Below are positions 11,425 through 23,504 of a stretch of 64,000 nt of DNA, piece by piece. Source of the DNA: Sisyra terminalis (Eukaryota > Arthropoda > Insecta > Neuroptera > Sisyridae); assembly GCA_958496175.1 (NCBI GenBank), contig OY292277.1, positions 53,455,050-53,519,049 of the forward strand, read 5' to 3'. How positions within the stretch are numbered: position 1 is the stretch's first letter; every line of letters starts with the position of its first letter. Position numbers and translations under genes: made by a program. Below the pieces are notes generated by a model that did not search any database, had not been told where the DNA came from, and saw only the letters and a program-made list of their open reading frames with translations.

Positions 11425-11625
11425 AAATTTAGCGCAATAAAAGAAGGTATATCAATCTTGCAATCCTTTATAGGAAATGTGTCAACACGTGGCGCCGCCA
11501 CTAGTGTGTCTAAGGTACTAACTTTGATAGTTAGCATAAAAGTACATAGTTAGTATTTTGGGCGCACTTATAGTGGCGCCACATTTCCCATCATGCATTG
11601 CAGGATTGGAATATTTTCTTATATA
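11425..11625. mobile_element. MITE-2, two-armed copy
   Basis: The left arm carries GTGGCGCCGCCACTAGTGTG (about 11489). The right arm is the complement, with GTGGCGCCAC and CCCATCATGCATTGCAGGAT (about 11587-11606). The interior differs from that of the 7955 copy, so only the arms are conserved. Confidence 0.7.
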
Positions 11626-12310
11626 TTAGTTTAAACGTTTACTATAAAGTGTGCTATTTATTTAAGGTATACAAATCAATAGGTTGTACTCATTACTATT
11701 GCTCAACGAAAATAACCTATACAAATACAGGTAACCAAAACAAATGCCAACTTTTTCAGTCAATCTATGTTTCCATCTTTTTCTACTGCTAGACCAATAT
11801 AGCCACCAAAATGTTTTGGAAGTACACAAAGCTAACAATCCTTCAAAGTACGTCGAATTTTTTTCTATGAAACTTTGAATTTTTATCAAAGTGACCTTTG
11901 TTATCTTAAAGCTTAACAATTTTTTCAAGGTTTCACATAATCAAAGTACTAAATTGACTTAGTAAAATCTAAGGTTAAATAACTATAAACAACAGATTTT
12001 TATGGCTAAACCTAACATTTTTAATTTAGCCTTAGTAGGCGATGAAATTCACTTTTTTTCAAAATAAATCCATAAAACTTTTTAAAACAAATTTAATGAC
12101 CTTTCCAACAGTTAAATCGAAAACTTTCTATCTCTTTTCGTTCCATTGTTATAAAGGATACAAAATACGCTATTACTCGAAAGCATAAGGGGAGAACTTT
12201 TATTTTAGTAAAAATTCCATTACCTACTATATGATAACATAAGAGACATGGATTTATTAAAGGGCTACTTTTATTTTAAGAGTTAAAAATCAACCACTCT
12301 TGTTGAGTCA
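11626..12310. other. AT-rich sequence, nothing recognised
   Basis: No repeats shared with the rest of the window and no credible coding frame. Confidence 0.4.
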
Positions 12311-12314
12311 AATT

Positions 12315-12540
12315 TAAGTAGCCTATATCATTTACTATAAATCAAGCAAAGCTTGTACCAAATTTCATCGAAATCGGTTCAGTGGTTTGGTCGGTATCCA
12401 AGGACAAACAAAATTGCTTTCAAATTTGAAATCACTTACGCATACAATTTTTTTCTCTTACAACGCCCTTTTGATGGAATAACTCTGAAGTACGAAATTT
12501 GAAGTTGACTTACCTAAAAACAAAAAGAAAACAAAATTAA
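12315..12540. repeat. Dispersed insect repeat, copy 2 (carries ratchet site RP2)
   Basis: Homologous, in order, to 3320-3575: AGCCTATATC, ACCAAATTTCATCGAAATC, CCAAGGACA, ATCACTTACGCATA, CAATTTTTTTCTCTTA and GAAGTTGACTTACCT. An internal segment present in the first copy is missing here. Confidence 0.6.
12508..12538 (-). promoter_or_regulatory. Candidate recursive splice site RP2
   Basis: On the minus strand the tract TTTTGTTTTCTTTTTGTTTT is followed by TAG (12516-12514) and immediately by GTAAGT (12513-12508). The bases after the junction, GTAAGTCAACTT, are identical to those at RP1. It has the same strand as RP1, RP3 and the coding exon. Confidence 0.55.
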
Positions 12541-13980
12541 TTATGGATAACCAAAATACAAAAAAAAAAAAATAAAGAAATTTTATTGAATCGCTTAACA
12601 TGGACACCTATGAAAATATAAATAAAACAAGAGACAATAGTCTTTCTAAGACGCAACGTAGGGGAATTTACAGGAACTAGAAGTCCAAAATAAATATGGA
12701 GTCCTATTTACATTGGCACAGGCATCTAAGATCCGATCTCCAATACAATTTTCGACAAATAAGTCGATAAAAATTTAAAACAACCACCTGTTGATTATGT
12801 AGCCAGGCAATTTGATCGCCTGCGGAAATTTTATGGCTTTAGGTTCAATTAAGTACTTCAAATTTAAATTCAATGCGATGAAAAAAAAAACAAACTAAAA
12901 TCATAAATCCATATTATTAACATCTTAACGATCAATATTTACAAATCAATCTTTGTGTATAATATAATAATTTATTTAATAACATGTTAATACTTTTGCT
13001 TATTCAATATGCAACCTATTTTATTCTAATGCTAATAAAATACCTCTCCACCGGTAAATGAATTTACAAATTTACATAACACAAAAACACTGCATGGCTG
13101 TTGGTCTATAATATCTGTTATATAAATCCAAGTGAAATATGCATCTCATTTTTTTTTCGTTTTTGAGTCATTGCACTTTCTCCTCTTTTTCTATCGTCAA
13201 ATTGCCGAAAACTATGCATCGAAATTTATTTTGCCAATGATTTTTACGATGCAAAATCAATATACCATACATTATTTTTTTTTTCAAATTATAATTAGGA
13301 TAACTTTAATAAACTAATTTTATGTTTTATTCAAACATTAATTGGAAATAACTGATGAAAAACCCATCACTAAGTTGCATCGACGCCATTAAGAAAACTT
13401 GTCAAATTATAACATAAAAATCCAAGAAACTTTGGTAAAAACAAAAGAAAATTGTTTTAGTACACTTAAATTAAAATTAATTATCAATTTTCTGTAATTT
13501 CCCCTTAGTTAAAACCATTTTTTTCACACTTTTTCCAAGTCCAATTCTAAGAAGGTTATGTAAAAATTGGCATAAACTTATTCGAAGAATTTGCAAAATT
13601 ATGACTTACTTGAACTGAAATAATATCACTTGGAGAAAGTCAAAGACTTATATATCACGTATCAATGGTTTTTTTTCCAAGAAATCAAAGTAAATCAATG
13701 AAAAATCGCCGAATCAATTCACCGAAAAAGTGACATATTATAACACGTGCAAGACAAATGGCGGTAGAGAGCTTTGACTGAAAACCTGCGCAGATGTCTC
13801 AAAACATTGCACGGCCGCCTACTAAGAGCTTTGGCATTGCAGAGTCATATTGAATTAAAAAGTTAGAAACAGCAATTTCTTCAAATATTCCTTTATAACT
13901 TCTTTCGTATTGATCTGAGAAAAATATGATTTGAATAAAAGTTGTAGCCCGTTGGAAACTCTTTAAAATAAGCGTAGAAG
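12541..13980. other. AT-rich, repeat-poor sequence
   Basis: Unique within the window, with poly(T)/poly(A) runs only. No gene seen. Confidence 0.4.
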
Positions 13981-13984
13981 TGTC

Positions 13985-16270
13985 AAAAGATTTTCATTTG
14001 TTTTTTTTTTCTGGAGCGGAAAAATTCGGGTTCTTCTACATTTTTTGGTTGAAATTTATAGGAAAATTGTCTACAACTCAAAAAATAACGGGTTTTGAGA
14101 TTTGGAATACTTGGAAAAATCATTCACGAATGAATTTCTATAAAACAAAATTGTTTGGAAAACAAACAATTCATTTGTTTTTCCACTAGAGCCAGTCAAT
14201 TCTTGGATGTTTGAATTTTTCGGGGGAAATTGTCAAAGAAAACAGCGAATAAAGCAAAAAGTTTGCATTTTAGAGATTTTCCATATGGAAAAAAATTGTT
14301 TAGAATTAAACAATCTCTAAAATGAGGGTCCTCAAGGCAACAATACTTCAAGTGTTTTTCCGCTAAAGCGGAAAAACTTCTGTACGAATGCATTTTTTTA
14401 TTATAATTGATCAGGAAAACCGTTAATTACTCGAAAAATATAAAATTTAGAGTTTTAATGTTTATACAAATTTTTAACAAGAAAAAAAGCTACAAAATTA
14501 AGCGATATGCATTAGGAAACTTTCATTTGTTTTTTCGTAATAGCGAGAAAATCCATGTAAATTTGAATTTTTTTACAGGAAACAGTGATTAACTAACAAA
14601 GTATGCAAGTTAGATGACAACAATATTTCCATAAGTTTTCGAGAATAAAATAAGCTATAAAATAAGTCAACTTATACCGTTGACTAGATTTCATTTGTTT
14701 TTCTTATCCAAAATTGGCCCAAAAAGCGTTTGTAATTCGCAAAGACTATAATGTTTGACTATCAGATTTGTTAAGACTTACCAAATTTTTTAAATTGACA
14801 TCAATTACTGGGAAAATGTTCATTTGTTTTCCCGCTAGAGCGCCAAAATCCTCGGATGTTTGAATTTTTCGAGTGAAATTATCAAAAAAAAAAAAAAAAC
14901 GGCGAATAATTAAGAAAATATGATAATTAGAAGTTTTCCGTATGGCAATAAGTTGTTTAGATTTAAATAACCTTTAAAATGAGGTTACTTAAGGTAACAA
15001 TACTTCAATTGTTTTTCCGCTTTAGCGGAATTGTTTGTAAGTCATTTTTGATTGATATTGATCTGGAAAATCGTTAATAACTCGAAAAGTATAGAATTTA
15101 GAGATTTTTAAAGTCGTGACAAATTTTTCGAAAAGAAAAAAGCTACAAAATTAAACCATAGGTATAACAAAACTTTCATTTGTTTTCTCGCTATAGCGAG
15201 AAAATCCCTGTAATTTTGGATTTTTTAAATTAATTTTTTTAGGAAAACCGTGATTAACTAAGAAAGGCTGAAAGTTAGGCGACTTTAATATTTATGCAAG
15301 TTTTACAGAATAAAATAACCTTTAAAATAAGTCTACTACCGTCGAAATATGTTCATTTTTTTTTCCGCTAAAACGGAAAAACTTCTGTTTGTATGCCATT
15401 TCTGATCGAAATTGATTTGGAAAATCGTTAATAACTCTAAAAGTATAGAATTTAGAGATTTTTAATGCTTTGATAAATATTTCAAAAAAAAAAAAGCTAC
15501 AATATTAAAACATAGGCATAACAAAACTTTCATTTGTTTTCTCGCTATAGCGAGAAAATCCATGTAAATTTGAATTTTTTAAATGAAATTGTTTAGGAAA
15601 ACCGCGATTAACTAAGAAAAGATGAAAGTTAGGCGACTACAATACAAATACAAGTTTTCCAGAATAAAATAACCTTTAAAATAAGTCTACTACCGTTGAG
15701 AAGTGTTCACTTGTTTTTTCGCTAAAGCGGAAAAACTTCTGTATATATATGCCATTTCTAATCGAAATTGATCTGGAAAATCGTTAATAACTCGAAAAGT
15801 ATAGAGTTTAGAGATTTTTAATCTCATGACAAATTTTTCACAAAGAAAAGAGCTACAAAATTAAACCAAAGGCATAGCAAAACTTTCATTTGTTTTCTCG
15901 CTATAGCGAGAAAACCCCTGTAAATTTGGATTTTTTGAATTCAACTCTTTAGGAAAACCGTGATTAACTACGAAAGGATGAAAGTTAGGCGACTTTTATA
16001 GTTATACAAGTTTTTCAGAATAAAATAACCTTTAAAATAAGTCTACTACCGTCGAAATAAGTTCATTTGTTTTTCCGCTGTAGCGGAAAAACTGAATTAC
16101 ACATGCATTATTTGGCCCAAAATTGACCAGAAAATCATAAGCTCATAAAAACCATAATTTGAGGTTTGAAATTTTCAAGAAAATTAAAAATTCTTTAAAT
16201 TCATATCAATAACGCGGAAAAATATTCATTTGTTTTTTGACGCTAGTGCGATAAAAAACGCGTATGTTTG
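13985..16270. repeat. Satellite D: about 177-bp monomers in a 355-bp higher-order repeat, with a dyad in most monomers
   Basis: About 14 monomers each begin with CATTTGTTTT followed by a palindrome or its decayed form. Two palindromes alternate: TTCCGCTAAAGCGGAA (near 14354, 15011, 15359, 15716 and 16069) and CTCGCTATAGCGAG flanked by TTTT/AAAA (15183-15204, 15537-15558, 15893-15914; spacings 354 and 356 bp). The sequences between them (GATTAACTAAGAAAG-GATGAAAGTTAGGCGAC; ATCGTTAATAACTCGAAAAG) repeat at 355 bp. Outer monomers (13.99-14.9 kb, 16.2 kb) are more decayed than inner ones, as expected of an array homogenised by unequal exchange. There is no coding content. Confidence 0.9.
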
Positions 16271-16274
16271 CATT

Positions 16275-17460
16275 TTTTTTTTTTTTGATCGGAATTGGCA
16301 TGGGAAAAGCGCGTGAAATGCAAACAATTCGGGGTTTAACCGAAAGAATGTATGCATTGATCAATGGGCCAATGATTTGCCAATGAAATCTCATTGAAAG
16401 AATCGTTCGATTCTCCACTGTTCAACAATTGAAATTAATCAATTGCCATATGTATGAAATTTCGTTTCGCAAATTTCTATTGAATTATTAGTTTGCATTG
16501 TTTGAATAAAACACACATAATAGGATAGGATTTTTTAAATAATAATAACAATTAATCTTTCTTCGGCAAATATGTCTATCGTTTATTTCTTTCTTTCTTC
16601 TTCGACTCTTGCATAACAATCTAAAGAAATATTATTAGAGAGAAAGAAAAAATTCAATAAAATGTCAGCGAATTAATGATTTTTCTCTTTCATTTCGTCT
16701 TTTCTTGAGTGTTTCGCAACATTTTTTTTTCTTCTTTAATTTCTATAATACACTTAGAAACATGTTGGTTCGTGATTTGCACATTGGGGTCCCTAAGTGG
16801 CAAAATGGAGTTTGTACGAAAAATGCGGAGAAAGGTCGAACTTTGGCGGCATGGGATTCCTTGGGATAATTTGTTTTATTACATATTTATTCTCTATTGA
16901 ATTGTATATGTTGACTTGTGGTCGGCCGATTATTTCAAGTATTCAACGGGGCACCCAGCACTCATACTATATACCCATACACATACATATGTATGACTAG
17001 AATGTCTGATTTATATTTTTATTTACTTTCACTTTTTGGCAATGTTGAAAATTTCTCTCTTGACTCTTTCGTCGTTTCCCTCGGCCCCCCGCAACACATG
17101 AACATAATCAAACCAATTTGGCTTTGATCAGGACTTATCATTTATAAAACGAACCAACTATTTATAGGTATACGACATGCTGACGTCACTGATTCATTGA
17201 GAGAATGTTTTTCGGCCAAATTGGACGAAGAAATCCGTCGTAAATTCATCAGGGGAACAATCTTTTACGGATCTTTAAACGATTTAAAGTTATGTAAAAC
17301 ATTTATTTCATTGGCCCATTAGATAAAAATGATTTTCCCGAATAAAATACTTAAAATTTTCTCGGTTTTTCCTCTTTAAAACTAGAAAAATCGATTTCTT
17401 TTTTTCAATCGCAAATTTCTTCCAAACTATAAGTTTTAGCCTAAAAGTGCAAGGGGCCAA
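16275..17460. other. Repeat-poor sequence with a few GC-richer patches
   Basis: Unique in the window. The patch near 16790-16990 has short overlapping frames on the plus strand but no protein-like signal. CATACATATGTATG at about 16983 is a short palindrome. Nothing assignable. Confidence 0.4.
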
Positions 17461-17562
17461 AATTTTAGATCAATTCATCACCTATTAGATAGTATAGTTT
17501 TAATTCAAATTTTCCTGGTGAAAACCTCTTTTTTTTTTGTCCAAAGAAGTATATAAATATTA

Positions 17563-18363
17563 GGGAGATTTTTTTTACTTTTTTTTTTTTTGGTCCCATC
17601 GTAAAATTTTGTTGGAAATACCACAAAAAAAATTCTCTGAAAGTTTGAGCCCTTAATATTAATTTTAAGTCCTTGACCAAGATGTGTAAAGATTTCCAAT
17701 TGAAAATACACGGAAACTCTGATTTTTTATTTTTAACTTTCTATATCTCAGCGGCATTTCATGGGATCGCTTCTACCGACGATGGTTTTTTCTCAGAATT
17801 AAAAGCTCTACAAAAGTGCCCATTGCGACAAAGTCGTAACTCACACCGGTGAGGTAGTACGGGCCACTGAACCTGATTTTTCCATAAAATTCAAAGCTTA
17901 ATACCTCGTTTAATATTGATCTTAGCGATTTGGTCTACATAAACTTTTTTGTAAGAAATCAAATTCTCTACAAGTTTTTTTATTTATAATTTTTCCGTAG
18001 CTCTTGTTATTTACGAGATAAATGCAAAAAAAAACGCTAATTTTATGGAAAAATCAGGTTCAGTGGCCCGTACTACCTCACCGGTGTGAGTTACGACTTT
18101 GTCGCAATGGGCACTTTTGTAGAGGGTTTAATTCTGAGAAAAAACCATCTTCGGTAAAAGCGATCCCATGAAATGCCGCTGAGATATAGAAATTTAAAAA
18201 TAAAAAATCAGAGTTTCTGTGTAATTTCAATGGGAAATCTTTACACGTCTTGGTCGAGGTCTTAAAATTAATATTAAGGGCTCAAACTTTCAGGGATTTT
18301 TTTTTTTGGTATTTCCAACAAAATTTCACGATGAGACCAAAAAAAATAAAAAAAAAATCACCC
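17563..18363. mobile_element. Foldback element FB-B, full length (about 0.8 kb), TA-flanked
   Basis: Left end TTAGGGAGATTTTTT and right end AAAAATCACCCTAA are inverted, and TA lies on both sides of the GGG/CCC termini. Arms of about 320 bp pair closely, for example GGTAGTACGGGCCACTGAACC (about 17852) against its complement near 18059, and CATTTCATGGGATCGCTT against its complement. About 165 bp separate the arms. A TA duplication with long inverted repeats fits a non-autonomous Tc1/mariner-type element. Short frames inside it are shadows of the palindrome. Confidence 0.85.
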
Positions 18364-18828
18364 TAATAAATATTCTCCAATCTTCCACTATTGAATAACA
18401 TCTTAAAAAAATAATTTTAACCGATATAAAGTCCAAACAATGAATTTAAACTCGAAAAAAACAAAAGAATAAAAGTTTCAAGAAAAAAAGAGCATCTCAC
18501 TATGGAAAATCAGGGCCTACTGAGCTTTTTAATAAGCCCAAAACTTTAACTAAACCAACCCATATTTGATCCCCAATTTTCTTGCTAACCATCAGTAATA
18601 TGGAAAAAGTGTAAGGGATCAAATTTCTAGATATTTTCATGGCCTACGAGATATCATCATTTAAAATTAAAAAATATTGACAAAAACTTAAAATTTCGAC
18701 CTATTAAGGACAAAACATCGGGTAAGTCTAGACATCCAAAGGTACATAAGTTAATATCTAGCTGAAGGTGAAATGGTTTAAAATACAATTAAAAACAGCA
18801 AAAATTTCCCGTCGTTCTGATACTTAGA
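18364..18828. other. AT-rich sequence between two foldback elements
   Basis: No recognised feature. Confidence 0.4.
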
Positions 18829-19440
18829 AAAACATTTACTCGAGGTAAAAGGTCAAAAAATTGATTTTTCCTGATTTTCACGTAAATCGTAAGTTTTATC
18901 ATAAAATTACCTCAGACAAAAATGGTAGATCTCAAAATTATCTATAAAAAAAGTATCAATACTTTTTTTTCTAAGAGCCACCGTTTTTGAGATATAGCCG
19001 TTCAAAAAATTGCAATCGTCATAATATGCACAAGTTTCCACGCCACCTTTGACTGTACTTAGCGTTTTTTTAACCCAGTAGGACTATTCCACAGGCTTGA
19101 TATGATTTAAAACAATTGCATAATAGATATTAGCAAGGGTTGGAAATGATAAAAGCCATGAAAATTTAAAAAAAAAAATAAACAGTCTGAAAAGATTTTA
19201 AGTGTAAATTACAATCACCGATAGAAAAATACTTCAACTTATATACAATTGCAACTTTTTAAATCGTTTTACCTCAAAAACGGTGGCTCTTAGAAAAAAA
19301 AGTATTGATATCTTTTTTATAGATAATTTTGAGATCTACAATTTTTATTTGAGGTAATTTTATGATAAAATCTACCGTTTACAAGAAAATCGCGAAAAAC
19401 TCATATTTTTGACCTTTAACCTCCCGTAAATTTTATTTAA
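18829..19440. mobile_element. Foldback element FB-C, about 0.6 kb
   Basis: Arms of about 185 bp pair around a centre near 19135. CTAAGAGCCACCGTTTTTGAG (18973) is complementary to the stretch near 19274. GAGATCTACA/TGTAGATCTC-like blocks and GGTAATTTTATGATAAAAT also match. ACTCGAGGTAAAAGGTCA and its decayed complement mark the outer ends. Confidence 0.75.
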
Positions 19441-20780
19441 TGTACCTTTACTGTTATTTTTTGACGATAAAAATTTGAAAGTACCACAAACGTATGATTT
19501 AATGTTGCAATTTTTGCATAACACATATCAATAATTTAATATCGAATTCAATGCTTAAATTTTTTTCAAAAGTCATTATTATAATTAGACGTAGATGGAT
19601 ATCTATGATTTATATTTACTTTATGGCCATAATAAATAAACAGAAAACATAAACCGATTGTTATTGGCCGATTATTCAATACATTAGTACCTATTTATTA
19701 TAATAATAAGATATTCATTATTGCAGTTCTAGTTAGCAATAATAAAATGTGTCTGTCTGTCTGTCTGTCTGTCTGTCGTTTATTTAGTGACAGTTACCTT
19801 TAATATTGTTATTAGATTGTCCGTTACGTTTTATGACAAACTATTACAACAATCAATGACATAACTTCCCATAGATTGTAAGAAATTACTTCTCTTCCTT
19901 TCTCTCTTGCTCGTATTAATTTAAACGTTCCATATATTACTACTTCCGTCTTGCTTTCTCAAAATATTTGGATATAATAATTGCGGTTTGGATCATACAA
20001 TTTAAATGTAATTTATTTTTATTTTTATTATTTCTAAGTTTTTTTTTTTTGGATTTCTATAATTGCACTTTAACAGTAAATGGATCGAGTTTAGATTGAT
20101 TTGAAAGAAACAAAAACTATGCAGTGCATTTCTTTTTTTTTGAATCAATGCAACGTCAGAATTTGTCGTTGTTGCACAATTAAGGTATTTTTCTCTTTGA
20201 ACGATTTTGAAATCGAATATAAGTTATGAAACGGAAATGAGTGGAGATTTCCGTTTTGGAGGGCAAGAAAATGTTTTTTTTTTAAAGTTGGTAACGTCAA
20301 TTTTTTTTTTTTTTTTGGTCAGAGGAAATCTGGTATAAATATAGAATTTTTGGGAAGAAAACCTTAAAGAATTCCTTTGGAAGAAAGAAATATTTCGTAG
20401 AATAAATGGGACAAATATTTTTTTTTTTTACTTATGGTGACGAAACAATTGTGGTGCATCAATGCATTGCACACCAAAGTGCAATGACACTTTTTCATTT
20501 TTGTGTATTAACAAATGGGAAAAGAATGTGAGAAAGGCACTTTTAAATTTTGCTTGGCATTAAAATGTGCAAATCGTCATGAATTTTACCCAAACACATT
20601 GAATATTATGTCGCAAATATTCACGTTAAATATTTGCCTGACTAAGCATTCCGGAAGTTTTTTTTTTTATTCTTAGACTTTGGATTTTTTCCATTGAACA
20701 TAATTCAACTGTATTTTCTTATTTTCCAATTTGTTAGGTACCAAATTTTCGATTTTACAATAGAATTAGTATGTATAATA
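19441..20780. other. Repeat-poor AT-rich sequence
   Basis: No interspersed repeats recognised apart from the tetranucleotide tract listed separately and long T runs near 20275-20430. Confidence 0.4.
19750..19777. repeat. (TGTC)7 microsatellite
   Basis: Seven uninterrupted TGTC units. Confidence 0.95.
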
Positions 20781-20783
20781 TTA

Positions 20784-21831
20784 GGGTGTCCGTTATTTCT
20801 CAAATTGATTTTTTTACAGCGATCGCCCCCTGAATTTTTAGTTTAAGATATAAAAAAAAAATATCCAATTAAGCTCTTAATTTCTTGATTAAACCGTGCA
20901 GGAATCATGTTACTTTTACCATTTAAATAACATGGAATTATTTGACTTTTGACTTTTAATTTTTTTTTTCTCAGAAACAAATGAATAAAAAAATGTAAGG
21001 TTAAACTATTTTGACGTAAAATTTAACGCTCTACAAAAAAGGTCTCTTATGACTTTTCGATTAAGTCACTCCATTAAAAGTTATTCAACATTTAACTTGT
21101 GCCTAATATTTTCAACTTTTTGCTCATTTTTACTATTTTTAACTATAAAATCATTGGAAGAGAAGATAAAAATTATTATCATTAGAGCGCCAGTGATTAT
21201 TTGTGTTAATTTTATGGCTAGAACTGAAAATTAAACAAAAAAAAATTATTTTTTGACAATTAAAATCGGGGTGACATAAGATTCGAATTCGCTATAGTCG
21301 TGAAATTCAATTTATCCAGAATAAATTTTCGTACTTTAATCAATATTTTGTACCTACAAAGTTAATTTCATACTAATTAATAAGACTATTGACAAAAATT
21401 TAATAATAATTCGATTTTTTCCATTTCACCTGACGCCATCTATGAGAAATTTCTTAGAACTTGTACTCAACATCATTTTTATTGAGCCTATAGTCGATTG
21501 ATTTGTCGTTAACAGGTTAAATGCTGAATAACTTTTAATGAAGTGATTTAATCGAAAATTCATAAGAGACCTTTTTTGTAGAGCGTTAAATTTTACGTCA
21601 GAATAATTTGATCTTAAATCTTTTTATTCATTTGTTTCTGAGAAAAAAAATTAAATGGTAAAAAGTCAAATAATCCCATGTTATTTAAATGGTAAAAATA
21701 ACATGATTCCGGCACGGTTTAATCAAGAAATTAAGAACTTAATTGTATTGGATAATTTTTTTTATATCCTGAAATAAAAATTCAGGGGGCGATCGCCGTA
21801 AAAAAATCAATTTGGGAAATAACGGACACCC
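20784..21831. mobile_element. Foldback element FB-D, about 1.05 kb, TA-flanked
   Basis: Ends GGGTGTCCGTTATTT and AAATAACGGACACCC are inverted and each is bordered by TA. Arms of about 310-320 bp pair, including ACAGCGATCGCCCCCTGAAT, TTGATTAAACCGTGC-GGAATCATG and ACGCTCTACAAAAAAGGTCTC. The central 400 bp is unpaired and has no coding frame. The termini resemble those of FB-B (TTAGGG), so the two are probably related families. Confidence 0.85.
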
Positions 21832-22019
21832 TAATGCCCCTAATGTATATAGAATCGAAGCATATCACTTTAGTTCCCTTTCGATTTTATTCCAGGCGAT
21901 AAGAATTACCTCTACTCTGTGCACGAAAAAAAAATGGAAAAAATTGCGATAGTAAAAACATAGGTTAGGTTCAAGAACTAAAAACTATTATATATTATTT
22001 GCCTAAATGGCTAAAGTGA

Positions 22020-22670
22020 GTACAAATTCGGTCAGTTTCAAAAAAAAAAAAAAACAAAGGTGAATCTAGGATAATTTTCAATTTGAATACCTACTTTTAT
22101 TATGGCTATTCATTTTTTTCAACAAATTTTCAATAAGGGAGAAACTTTAAGGTTTCACCCTACGACTTAAGTAGGTATACTGAAAAAAAAATTGAACAAC
22201 AGCATTGATAAGTAAAACTTGTATTTTGTTTTTGTTAGGCATTTAAGGTCTTTATGAGGAACTTGAAAGTTTTGCTTTCGCTGAAAATCAATTTGTTGAA
22301 ACAAATGAATAAAAACAAATGAACAAATTGAAACAAATTGAAACAAATGAAGCATAGTAAGTGTATTTCCCTAATTTTTTTTTTTTTTTTTTTTTTGGAA
22401 AAGTGTTGGAAGTTACATACGAAAGAAAATAATTGAGGATAAGTGAAACTTGCATTTGTTTGGGCTATACAATATTTGAAATAACAAAAGTAAAACTATT
22501 CAAATAAATTTGAATCAAAGTTCAAATGAATTATTGATTATTGCCCAGAAGTTGATTGGCAATCGAAATACGTATCTGAGTAATATGTTCAAGTTTATAG
22601 GCTATTTTTGTAAATAACATAAGATAAATAAGATCACAATATATTAGCATTTTTAAAGTATTTGTATATT
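22020..22670 (+). repeat. Repeat R2, partial copy joined to an hAT-like right subterminal segment
   Basis: Blocks GGTGAATCTAGGATAATTTTC, ACAGCATTGATAAGTAAAACT, GGCATTTAAGGTCTTTATGA and AGTGTTGGAAGTTAC match 53840-54330, 37210-37560 and 63735-63920. At 22550-22600 it has GATTGGCAATCGAAATACG, a hammerhead-like remnant without the CUGANGA core. It then runs into TAGCATTTTTAAAGTATTTG and ATAAAACCTAATCAG, which elsewhere is the inner part of the hAT-like right end. Confidence 0.7.
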
Positions 22671-23500
22671 TCATTTTTGTATTTGATAAAACCTAATCAG
22701 GAAAACCGAATTGAAAGAACTTAGAATCCAATTTCTCGATATTTCATATATATAAAATTAGTAAACATTTTTCTGTGAATGATAAATTTATTTTCAAACA
22801 TAAGCCAACATGTTTCAATATTTGACATATTAAATTTATTCTGGGCAATAATAATTCTAAAACGAACGTAATGCGCTTAATTAAAAATGGAAAAGGTGGA
22901 TTGAACGATGGACGATGGCATTCATTAACGTGGATTATTTATTATCCGCTGCAACTGCAAATAAATTCGAATCAAAGACGAAGCTTTGTGAATATTTCTG
23001 CGATTTATCTGTTTATTATTGCATAAAATTAGGATTTAGGCCAAAATACACTGGCTACTGCACTACTGCACTATCGTAAAATATAGCGAATGAAGTTGAA
23101 TGAACTTGGCAATTATAATTTCTGTCTTTTGAACAAAATCTTATATATGTTTATAAACAATTTTGTATAATTCATACTCCCACCCGATTTACGTCTAATA
23201 TATATTTATTAAGTATTAAATAAAATTTTATGTTTTCTCAGGAAAATTCATTCTTAAGAAATTTCTATTGATTACGTCACAAATATCTACCAATTGTAAA
23301 GTGTGTTTGTTTTATGGTCGTAGGCGTCGAAGGTTACAAGATTTATATTTAATCGAAGAAATATTAAAAATATGACAATTAAAAAATGTTCGGTCAAGGA
23401 AAGACGGAAGAAATTCGTTTAGGCGACCAATATTTTTTTGTATTATTTTTGCAATAAAATTAGCATAAAGAAATTGTTGTTCATCAATTATTTGCTAGAA
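22671..23500. other. Repeat-poor AT-rich sequence
   Basis: No assignable feature. Confidence 0.4.
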
Positions 23501-23504
23501 TTAT

